A DNA stretch of 11,461 bases. Origin: Bacteroidales bacterium. GTDB taxonomy: Bacteria; Bacteroidota; Bacteroidia; Bacteroidales; VadinHA17. The notes under the pieces are model-generated. The model was not told the origin of the DNA, searched no databases, and was given only the letters and a program-made list of their open reading frames with translations. This document shows positions 1 to 5,912 of this stretch, piece by piece (the first letter of the stretch is position 1; every line of letters starts with the position of its first letter). The stretch is from the NCBI GenBank assembly GCA_003162595.1, contig PMNJ01000130.1, forward strand, positions 475 through 11,935, given 5' to 3'. The position numbers were made by a program, and so were the translations under genes.

Positions 1-1773
1 GCCTGGCTGAAGGATATATTTCCCAACAGGGTCGGTGAGGCCCAAAAATTTTACTGCTGTTTCATTTATCATAACAGCAGTTGTATCAGTACCATATTCT
101 TTTGAAAAGAACCTTCCTTCAGCGAGTTTAATTCCCATCACTTCAGCGAATCCAAAACTAACCCGGTCCTGGTTTATAAGGTAGGTGGCTTTTGTCGGAT
201 CATTATCAAGAAAGAAAGCATTATTATTGAAGTTATTGGTACCCGGTATTGCAGTTGCATTAGCGATTTTTTCTACCCCCGGGATCTGAAGAATCTGTTC
301 TTTAAATGATTCCAGCTTTTTACCCAGGGCATCAGGCCTTCTTATTACCAGAAGATTTTCCTTAACAATACCCATATCTTTTGATGTCATGAAATTCAGT
401 TGTTTATAAACAACAAATGCACCGATTATTATTACAATTGAAACAGTGAATTGAAAAACGACCAATATACCCCTCAGCGTTTTTGATATTGATCCCGGAT
501 TTAATGTTCCTTTTAAAACCTCAACAGGGTTAAAAGAGGCCAGAACAAATGCAGGATATGTTCCGGCAGCAGTTCCAACAATTAATATCAGAGCAATAAT
601 TCCTATGAATCCTTTATATCCTGAAAAGAGGGTTAGCGATATCTCTTTCCCGATAAGATGATTAAAAGCCGGAGCAAGTACCATCACCAGCAAAGAGGCT
701 ATGATCGCAGCAATTGTTACAATAACCAAGGATTCGCCTACAAACTGAAAAATCAAACCTGTTTTATCTGATCCTGATACCTTTCTGATTCCTACCTCTT
801 TGGCTCTGCCGGCAGATTTAGCAGTTGCAAGATTAATATAATTAATGATTGCAATAATAAGTATAAGCAGGGCGATTACCGCAAAAATGTATACGGTTGA
901 CAACGATCCTGAAGGTTCAATCTGATACTGTGGAGCTCCTTTGAGATGGATATCTTTCAATGGTTCAAGCTCATACCCAAACTGGTTTCCTGCCCTCCTG
1001 AAATCTTCTATCGTTATTCCTATATATTTTTTTATCTGTGGACCAACATATTTTAATACCACCTCCGGAAATTTTGCTTCCATGGAAGTCTTTTTAATAC
1101 CTTCTTTAAGCACTATATAAGTATAGTAATTATGATTGAGCCATTCCATGCTTCTGGAGTCACCCAAAGAGTTAAGCGAGCCCAGCATATCAAACTTAAA
1201 ATGAGAATTTGCAGGAATATTCTGAACTACCCCTGTTATGGTATATAGATTGGTATCTGCCTCAAGACTTATTCTTTTACCCATTGGGTCTTCATTGCCA
1301 AAGTACTTTTTTGCAAATTTTTCAGTCAGAATCATTGACCGGGGATTTGCAAGGGCTGTTTTCGGATCGCCGCTTAAAAGCTTAAAGTCGAAGACACTGA
1401 AAAATGATGAATCGGCAAAGAGAACTCCGTCTTCATTAAATCTTGTTTCACCATACTTAACGAGCCATGCCCCTGACCTGTTTAACCTTACAGCATGTAA
1501 AATCTCAGGATAATCAGCTAGAAGAGTCTGGGCCATTGGTGGTGCCGTAATTGCCTGGTCAAGTGTGGAGCCGGCCATCACTCCTTTTACCTTAATCCGA
1601 TAGATGTTTTCATAGTTTTTATGAAACCTGTCATAACTTAATTCGTGTAAAACGTAAAGTGATATTAAAAGGAAACTTGTGATCCCTATTGTAAGGCCGG
1701 TGATATTAAGAATCAGATATCCGCTATGCTTCCGCATATTATGGATAGCATTTATAAAAAAATTTCTTAACAT
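1..1773 (-). CDS. ABC transporter permease, FtsX/MacB type (3' end outside window)
   Basis: This is the membrane permease of an ABC exporter of the MacB/FtsX class. The ATPase would be a separate protein and is not in the window. The frame is open for 591 codons from ATG at 1773 to the left edge. A first membrane helix lies at about residues 18-42. A large extracytoplasmic MacB_PCD-like domain follows to about residue 285. A first FtsX core with several helices spans about 290-415, with the family signatures NYINLATA (about 310) and GTYPAF (404-409). A further helix lies at about 430-450, then the start of a second extracytoplasmic domain. Bacteroidota relatives are usually near 800 residues, so roughly 200 residues with the last helices are missing. 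The substrate cannot be told; relatives export peptides, antibiotics or lipids, or work in envelope stress. No strong ribosome site precedes the start. Confidence 0.92.
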   Translation of the reverse strand, partial: MLRNFFINAIHNMRKHSGYLILNITGLTIGITSFLLISLYVLHELSYDRFHKNYENIYRIKVKGVMAGSTLDQAITAPPMAQTLLADYPEILHAVRLNRSGAWLVKYGETRFNEDGVLFADSSFFSVFDFKLLSGDPKTALANPRSMILTEKFAKKYFGNEDPMGKRISLEADTNLYTITGVVQNIPANSHFKFDMLGSLNSLGDSRSMEWLNHNYYTYIVLKEGIKKTSMEAKFPEVVLKYVGPQIKKYIGITIEDFRRAGNQFGYELEPLKDIHLKGAPQYQIEPSGSLSTVYIFAVIALLILIIAIINYINLATAKSAGRAKEVGIRKVSGSDKTGLIFQFVGESLVIVTIAAIIASLLVMVLAPAFNHLIGKEISLTLFSGYKGFIGIIALILIVGTAAGTYPAFVLASFNPVEVLKGTLNPGSISKTLRGILVVFQFTVSIVIIIGAFVVYKQLNFMTSKDMGIVKENLLVIRRPDALGKKLESFKEQILQIPGVEKIANATAIPGTNNFNNNAFFLDNDPTKATYLINQDRVSFGFAEVMGIKLAEGRFFSKEYGTDTTAVMINETAVKFLGLTDPVGKYILQPG

Positions 1774-1911
1774 ATAAAATAGTTCTAAAGGACTAATAAT
1801 TATGTAAAAGACATCATAAAATTTAAACTGATGCAGGATTAATAAAAAGAGTTTTATCAGGCCTGTAAAGAAGTTATGTTGTTAGGTAGTTATGTCGAGG
1901 TACATAGAATT

Positions 1912-1956
1912 TAGAGTGTAGAGTACAGCATGTAGAGTTTTACTGTGCTCTGTGCC
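1912..1956. repeat. Degenerate tandem repeats with seven-base period
   Basis: Two adjacent arrays lie just past the stop codon of the mutarotase-like gene. The first reads TAGAGTG, TAGAGTA, CAGCATG, TAGAGTT in exact seven-base steps (1912-1939). The second reads CTGTGCT, CTGTGCC (1943-1956). A further GCCGTTA pair at 1954 and 1962 has an eight-base step and touches the gene end. The words are unrelated to each other but share the period with the arrays at 5807-5876. No protein-coding or hairpin role is evident. Confidence 0.6.
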
Positions 1957-1965
1957 GTTACGCCG

Positions 1966-2928
1966 TTATTTCGTCAGTGTATAAAATTCGTATTTGATCG
2001 TCCAGCTGATTTCTTTCCCGGGTTCTACTTTAATCTTTATGTATGGTTCGGGGCACAGAGTTGTTGAACAGGCCCAGAATGACAGTTTAAGAAATGGCTG
2101 ATTACAGGTAATCTTAACTCCGGCTCCTGTTATACGATTTTCAATCCTGATTTCGTAATCAGCGGCATCAGGGCCAAATCCTTCCAAAGAAAAACACTTG
2201 ACTTCTTCTCCGTTACCTATGGTTCTGAGAAACGATATCTGGTTGCCCTGAATTTCGGCCAATTCTCCAAATCCCACACCTTCCCCTTTCAGATTAAAAG
2301 GAAATTTCACAACAAGCCCGGGACCAATGGGATGTCTATCGATTACGAAGAAATTATGGTCATAGACATTAGTTTCAATTGTACGGGTTCCCATATTTTT
2401 CAGTCTATGGTTCAGTACAAGTTCAGGTTTATCTTTTGTCAGACTGACAGTTTTTTCATAATGATACGAATAAACCTTATCCTCAAGATCGTGAATAAAT
2501 AAAACCTGATCTGATTTCTTTTTAACCGACCATTTTCCGGGGTTTATTAACTGGTATAACCTGCTGAATGTATATGGTTTGTCATCTTGTTTGTAAACTG
2601 CGCCCACTCCTATCTTAACAAAACTTCCTCCGGGTTGTATTTCACTATAGTCCAAAGGAGCAAATTCTTCTGCGGGTCCCATTATCACATCATGTATTTC
2701 GGGGCTGTATTTACTGAACCATTGACCAAAATATTTATGACCGCTGTATTCCAGACTGACAATATTTCCTGACCAATCAAATCGGGTTCCCCGGTAATAC
2801 CCTTTAGCGGCATCTGGAAGGTAGATCGTAGCTTGTATTAATCCGTTGGTGATCTCTGTCTGCGGAAATTTTGTAAATGGCATTGTAATAAGTGTTAATC
2901 CGGAAAATATATAATTTATCGCTTTCAT
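1966..2928 (-). CDS. Putative galactose-mutarotase-like (aldose epimerase-like) protein
   Basis: The 320-residue protein looks like the beta-rich sugar-binding galactose-mutarotase fold, but I cannot assign a reaction. Supporting features are an early YYRGTRFDWSG segment (44-54), a central NVYDHNFF motif with His191 where mutarotase-like proteins carry an active-site histidine, and a late CPEPYIKI segment with Glu294 in a position suited to the catalytic acid. Aromatic and Gly/Pro-rich strands are spread throughout. The N-terminus is mildly hydrophobic (about 5-17) and could be a weak signal peptide, without a clear cleavage site. The start ATG at 2928 has AGGAG directly against it, which is too close for normal Shine-Dalgarno use. 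The gene stands alone, with 192 bases to the permease and 392 bases to the PepSY-like gene, so context does not reveal a pathway. A non-catalytic carbohydrate-binding role is an alternative. Confidence 0.7.
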   Translation of the reverse strand: MKAINYIFSGLTLITMPFTKFPQTEITNGLIQATIYLPDAAKGYYRGTRFDWSGNIVSLEYSGHKYFGQWFSKYSPEIHDVIMGPAEEFAPLDYSEIQPGGSFVKIGVGAVYKQDDKPYTFSRLYQLINPGKWSVKKKSDQVLFIHDLEDKVYSYHYEKTVSLTKDKPELVLNHRLKNMGTRTIETNVYDHNFFVIDRHPIGPGLVVKFPFNLKGEGVGFGELAEIQGNQISFLRTIGNGEEVKCFSLEGFGPDAADYEIRIENRITGAGVKITCNQPFLKLSFWACSTTLCPEPYIKIKVEPGKEISWTIKYEFYTLTK

Positions 2929-3083
2929 CTCCTAAAGTTCATTTATTAATAAAAGTTTAAAGATACCTGCAATATTTATATTCTTCCGGATGAGTCATTT
3001 AAAATTATGTTAAGCCCTGTTCACGTATCCTTCGATTGCATAAAATAGTTTGATAAACCATATTAAAAAACGTCAGACAATAA

Positions 3084-3254
3084 CCTGGCAGTTTTGTCTT
3101 TACAGGCCCGGTAACGAAGACTATACTTCCTGGCGGGGTAGCACTACACGACGTGAAAATGGGGGAATACGATAAAGTTAACATGAAGATTACCAATGTT
3201 CCCAAAGCCAATAAATTCTTGGTAAGAGAATATCGGAAAGGCTGGGAACTATAG
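3084..3254 (+). pseudogene. Remnant of the 3' end of a lost plus-strand gene
   Basis: The frame is open from the base after a TAA at 3081 to a TAG at 3252-3254, giving about 56 residues that end in VREYRKGWEL. From 3111 to the stop, 35 of 47 codons begin with a purine, the bias expected of true coding DNA. The peptide has a balanced protein-like composition. There is no credible start: the first ATG is at 3159 without a ribosome site, and the frame upstream is closed. A strong terminator follows six bases after the stop, as expected for a real gene end. I read it as the surviving C-terminus of a decayed gene, family not recognised. A tiny intact gene of 31 codons from 3159 is possible but less likely. 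Confidence 0.42.
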
Positions 3255-3259
3255 TCATT

Positions 3260-3293
3260 AAAAAGGCTGTCTGGTAATCAAGACAGCCTTTTT
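3260..3293. terminator. Bidirectional intrinsic terminator
   Basis: A perfect 13-base inverted repeat, AAAAAGGCTGTCT and its complement, surrounds an eight-base loop at 3273-3280. The flanking A and T runs give a U-tract whichever strand is read. On the minus strand it sits 27 bases past the stop of the PepSY-like gene. On the plus strand it follows the coding remnant by six bases. It should end transcription from both sides. Confidence 0.88.
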
Positions 3294-3320
3294 TAATAAT
3301 TAACACACTTTTAGTCTCTA

Positions 3321-3653
3321 CTATTTTGTTTGAGGTTTAATGGTAGTTGGTTTTGGCGCTGGTTTTGGTGCCGGTTTAGCTGCACCAGATTTTGCTTCAG
3401 TTTTTTTCAGGAATTTCCCGGTATTATCATATGACAGAGTCTCCTGTGTCGTTCCTTTTACTACTACAACATCAAATGTAACAACATCTTTATCAACAAC
3501 TTTGTAAGCATCCTTGATTGTAAATCCGACATAGTCTTTAGTAATATTATCGGTAATAGATTTCTGAAGGTCCACAACTTTTAGGGGAGTACGCTGGGCA
3601 TTAGCCACAAGAGCACCCATCAATAAAACCATAACGAATAATAACTTTTTCAT
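3321..3653 (-). CDS. Small secreted PepSY-like (BLIP/DUF2874-type) protein
   Basis: The 110-residue protein begins with a clear signal peptide (basic MKK, hydrophobic core to about residue 17, cleavage likely after ANA at 19). Residues 21-85 form one small alternating strand/helix domain whose FDVVVVKG and LSYDNTGKFLKK segments resemble the periplasmic PepSY-like repeats common in Bacteroidota. These domains are known or proposed to act as inhibitors or modulators of other envelope proteins; the partner here is unknown. The tail (about 90-110) is rich in Lys, Pro, Ala and Thr with a repeated KPAP unit, probably a flexible linker or a wall- or polyanion-binding tail. The gene lies 98 bases downstream of a histidine kinase gene on the same strand, has a direct-repeat candidate operator upstream and ends at a strong terminator. 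A role as a target or accessory of that signalling pair is an inference. Confidence 0.8.
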   Translation of the reverse strand: MKKLLFVMVLLMGALVANAQRTPLKVVDLQKSITDNITKDYVGFTIKDAYKVVDKDVVTFDVVVVKGTTQETLSYDNTGKFLKKTEAKSGAAKPAPKPAPKPTTIKPQTK

Positions 3654-3699
3654 ATCTAATAATTTAATTGGTTTGATATAACAATATTATTATGCGATT

Positions 3700-3716
3700 C
3701 TGAAGATGAACTGAAG
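3700..3716 (-). promoter_or_regulatory. Candidate response-regulator operator (direct repeat, 11-base period)
   Basis: On the minus strand CTTCAG is repeated exactly, with five bases between copies, so copy starts are 11 bases apart. This is the one-helical-turn spacing typical of OmpR/PhoB-family binding sites. It lies 47-63 bases before the start of the PepSY-like gene, a suitable place for an activator, and just downstream of an OmpR-type regulator and kinase pair. A two-copy six-base match could be chance. Confidence 0.35.
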
Positions 3717-3719
3717 TTT

Positions 3720-3750
3720 GAGGTTTTTTAACAATAATTAAAGAAACCTC
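3720..3750 (-). terminator. Weak hairpin just after histidine kinase gene
   Basis: GAGGTTT (3744-3750 on the minus strand) pairs with AAACCTC (3720-3726) across a 17-base AT-rich interval. It begins one base after the kinase stop codon. No T-run follows, so it is at best a weak or partial terminator, or an mRNA 3'-end stabiliser. It would separate the kinase gene from the PepSY-like gene. Confidence 0.3.
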
Positions 3751-3751
3751 C

Positions 3752-5044
3752 TTAAAATGAACGCGGTGAATTCTCTTTAATGTGGTATCTGAGTCTTATT
3801 TCATGAATGGCATTTCGACAGATATAGGTTATATGCATACCATAACTTTCGGTTATCTCTTTAACGATAGATAAACCCAGACCAACTGATTGAGGATTAT
3901 TGCTGCTTTTATGAAATCTTTTAAATAGATCCTCAGGATTAATAGTTAAAGGTAATCCGGAATTGGTCATTATAAAAAACATTTTATCAATATGACATTT
4001 AATGAATCCACCATCAATGTTGAACCTTACAGCATTGCTGAGCAGGTTTGAAATCATGATTTCTGCAAGCACGTCATTCATTTCAACCAAAGCCTCATCA
4101 TGAACATCCATTTCAAGTGTAATCTTCTTGAGCTGCATAATTTCTTTATAACTGTCCAGACCGTTAAAAGTAATTTGTTTCAGTGAGACTATCTTCTTTT
4201 CATGAAAAACCTGATTCTCAATTTTGGAAATTAGAAGGAGTCCCTGATTAAGCTTGAATAATTTAGTAGTTGATTCATTTATAGATTTAATCAGGCTGAG
4301 GCTTTCCTTATTAAGGTTTCTCTGTTGCATAAGCAAATCGGTCTTTGACCGTATTACTGCAAGAGGTGTCTGAATCTCATGAGATGCATTCTCGCTGAAT
4401 TCCTTAAGATTCAGGTAATCATCTCTCATTTTACGTGTCATGTTATCAAAGACCCTGTTAAGCTGGTCGAACTCTTTTATATCGGTCTCAGGTAACTCCA
4501 GAGGTTTATCCGATTGTATATCAAATCTCCCGGCAATTTTAACGGAATTATAAAACGGTCTCCAAAGTTTTCTGGCTATTAAGTAGTTGATAAGAATTGA
4601 AATAAGTAAAAGTGAAAAGAAAAGGATCAACATATATATACCTATATCCTGTAATAATTCATTTTTTTCGCTTAAAATCTGGAAAATGGTAATTATGAAA
4701 CCTTTCTTTTGTATTGTGTTGCCAGCGGAATAAATATATCTAAAGGGAATAAATGCATCTGATTTTGAATCGTATATATCGGTGTCCTTAATAGATTGGA
4801 TGTTACGTATCGGATAATTTAACAATTTAACTTCAATCTGGTGACCAAACGTGGCTTCAAAGTCCGGAATAGTATCTGTCTGTTCAATCTGATCTTCAAT
4901 TATTGTTTTCTCAGTAATAAGGCTGTTGTCAATCTGCTTGTAAATTACTTTTTTAATTGTTAAGTATAATAATGCTGCTCCCGCAACCATTGCCAGAACA
5001 TAAAGAATCAGAAAGTAAAAAGTACTCTTAGTTAATAATTTCAA
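3752..5044 (-). CDS. Sensor histidine kinase (two-component system)
   Basis: This is the membrane sensor that phosphorylates the regulator encoded just upstream. Of 430 residues, helix one is at about 8-31, an extracytoplasmic sensing region at 32-131, and helix two at about 132-155. A HAMP-like linker follows to about 210, then the HisKA dimerisation domain with phospho-acceptor His222 in SENASHEIQTP. The HATPase domain carries the N box at 331-341 (Asn333/Asn337) and the G box GLGLS at 388-392. The usual Asp of the DxG motif is Asn361 in TNSG, a variant I believe is common in this subfamily. The start is TTG at 5044, overlapping the regulator stop as TTGA, so translation is probably coupled. 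The next in-frame ATG falls inside helix one, and the residues from TTG (MKLLTK) look like those of relatives. The stimulus is unknown. Confidence 0.93.
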   Translation of the reverse strand: MKLLTKSTFYFLILYVLAMVAGAALLYLTIKKVIYKQIDNSLITEKTIIEDQIEQTDTIPDFEATFGHQIEVKLLNYPIRNIQSIKDTDIYDSKSDAFIPFRYIYSAGNTIQKKGFIITIFQILSEKNELLQDIGIYMLILFFSLLLISILINYLIARKLWRPFYNSVKIAGRFDIQSDKPLELPETDIKEFDQLNRVFDNMTRKMRDDYLNLKEFSENASHEIQTPLAVIRSKTDLLMQQRNLNKESLSLIKSINESTTKLFKLNQGLLLISKIENQVFHEKKIVSLKQITFNGLDSYKEIMQLKKITLEMDVHDEALVEMNDVLAEIMISNLLSNAVRFNIDGGFIKCHIDKMFFIMTNSGLPLTINPEDLFKRFHKSSNNPQSVGLGLSIVKEITESYGMHITYICRNAIHEIRLRYHIKENSPRSF

Positions 5045-5718
5045 CTATCTATGAATTTATATCCAAAACCGTAGATACATTTAATATAATTCCTGCCTTC
5101 TGAAGCAACAATCTTTTTGCGCAGATTCTTAACATGTGTATAGACAAAGTCGAAAGAATCTGTAAGTATTACATTATCGCCCCAGAGATGCTCTACTATT
5201 GACTCTTTTGTTATGATTCTGTTTCTGTTAGCAATAAAAAACAGTAAAAGATCATACTCTTTTTTTGTAAGGATTAATAACTTGTCGTGGACATAAACCT
5301 GATTATCCTCGGTATTAATTCTGATTTCATTAAAAGTTATTTCATTCATACCTAGATAATTGTTCCTCCTTTGTATTGAGTTGATACGAGCACTAAGTTC
5401 GGCAAAATGAAATGGTTTTGTAAGATAATCATCAGCACCTATTTTTAATCCGATAAGCTTATCATCCAGAGAGCTTTTAGCGGAAAGTATAAGAATTCCT
5501 CCAGTTAATCTCTTTGACTTCATCTCGCGGATTAAATCCAGACCATTACCATCCGGGAGACCAATATCAAGGATAACACAATCGTACTTGTTTACATCTG
5601 CCTTTTGTACCGCTTCATTTAAAGTCAGTGCAGCTTCACAAATATGACCTTCCATTTTAAGGTAATCATTAATTGAACGGCTCAGCGACCGGTCATCTTC
5701 GACAATTAATAGTTTCAC
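5041..5718 (-). CDS. Response regulator, OmpR/PhoB family
   Basis: This is the DNA-binding output of the two-component pair. The 225-residue protein has a receiver domain (1-118) with acidic pocket Glu7/Asp8/Asp9, phospho-acceptor Asp51 in ILDIGLPDG, Ser79 and Lys101 in LTKPF. A winged-helix effector domain covers about 130-225, with the late YGFGYKF segment typical of the family. The length is normal. The start is GTG at 5718. The ATG two bases upstream is followed at once by TGA, and the frame before GTG contains no ATG before a stop at 5752-5754. It is transcribed ahead of the kinase gene, which it overlaps by four bases. A promoter-like element and a perfect palindrome lie just upstream, suggesting self-control. 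Confidence 0.95.
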   Translation of the reverse strand: MKLLIVEDDRSLSRSINDYLKMEGHICEAALTLNEAVQKADVNKYDCVILDIGLPDGNGLDLIREMKSKRLTGGILILSAKSSLDDKLIGLKIGADDYLTKPFHFAELSARINSIQRRNNYLGMNEITFNEIRINTEDNQVYVHDKLLILTKKEYDLLLFFIANRNRIITKESIVEHLWGDNVILTDSFDFVYTHVKNLRKKIVASEGRNYIKCIYGFGYKFIDS

Positions 5719-5735
5719 ATCAGTAGAGTAAAATG

Positions 5736-5767
5736 CAAAAATACTACAATCTTAAAATTTCATGAAA
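5736..5767 (-). promoter_or_regulatory. Putative Bacteroidota promoter of the two-component operon
   Basis: On the minus strand TATTTTTG (5743-5736) matches the Bacteroidota -7 consensus TAnnTTTG at every fixed base. TTTC (5767-5764) matches three of four bases of the -33 element TTTG, with a 20-base spacer against the usual 19 or so. Transcription would begin about 10 bases before the GTG start, giving a very short leader. Confidence 0.5.
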
Positions 5768-5770
5768 TTT
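5755..5770. promoter_or_regulatory. Perfect 16-base palindrome, candidate operator
   Basis: AAATTTCATGAAATTT is its own reverse complement and overlaps the putative -33 element of the regulator gene. A protein dimer bound here would affect that promoter directly. An ATGAAA word repeats nearby at 5762 and 5771. The AT-rich setting makes chance palindromes more likely than usual. Confidence 0.4.
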
Positions 5771-5806
5771 ATGAAAAAAAAATGAACCGGTTTAAATAAG
5801 GCTCCC

Positions 5807-5834
5807 GGCATCAGTCAACTGGCATCAGGTATTA
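5807..5834. repeat. Degenerate seven-base-period repeat
   Basis: Consecutive seven-base units read GGCATCA, GTCAACT, GGCATCA, GGTATTA. Units one and three are identical, unit four matches them at five of seven bases and unit two is diverged. The repeat lies between the regulator gene and the end of the molybdenum operon, next to the array at 5849. Confidence 0.5.
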
Positions 5835-5848
5835 GTTAATATTGTTTT

Positions 5849-5876
5849 CCTGAAGCCTGAAGCCTGAAGCCTGTCA
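5849..5876. repeat. Tandem heptamer repeat CCTGAAG
   Basis: Three exact copies of CCTGAAG are followed by CCTGTCA, all in seven-base register. The array lies about 37 bases past the stop of the molybdenum hydroxylase large subunit and about 130 bases before the regulator start. It is not a hairpin and has no coding role. It contains the CTGAAG word also seen before the PepSY-like gene, but with seven-base instead of 11-base spacing. Confidence 0.85.
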
Positions 5877-5912
5877 CTTTAAGATTTATTCTGAATTAAA
5901 TCGTCATTTCAA

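Larger units (their letters stand above)
2929..3320. other. Gene-poor stretch between mutarotase-like and PepSY-like genes
   Basis: This 392-base gap holds an AT-rich upstream region of the mutarotase-like gene (about 2929-3003), a plus-strand coding remnant (3084-3254) and a strong hairpin terminator (3260-3293). Bases 3004-3083 show no open frame with coding character and no recognisable RNA. No clear TAnnTTTG promoter was found before the mutarotase-like gene; TATCTTTA at about 2956-2963 on the minus strand is only a partial match. Confidence 0.6.

Noticed and set aside
3005..3211. Minus-strand frame of 68 codons with a lipoprotein-like N-terminus
   Set aside because: It begins with TTG, has no ribosome site and lies opposite the plus-strand frame that shows the stronger coding bias. 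The signal-like start appears to be a by-product of that frame.
4000..4100. Possible inactive kinase because the DxG aspartate is replaced (TNSG)
   Set aside because: Phospho-acceptor His222, the N-box asparagines and the GLGLS box are intact, and N[ST]G variants occur in active members of this kinase group, so loss of function is not supported.
5849..5876. Possible CRISPR or attachment-site repeat
   Set aside because: The units are seven bases with no spacers, and no cas or integrase gene is nearby.
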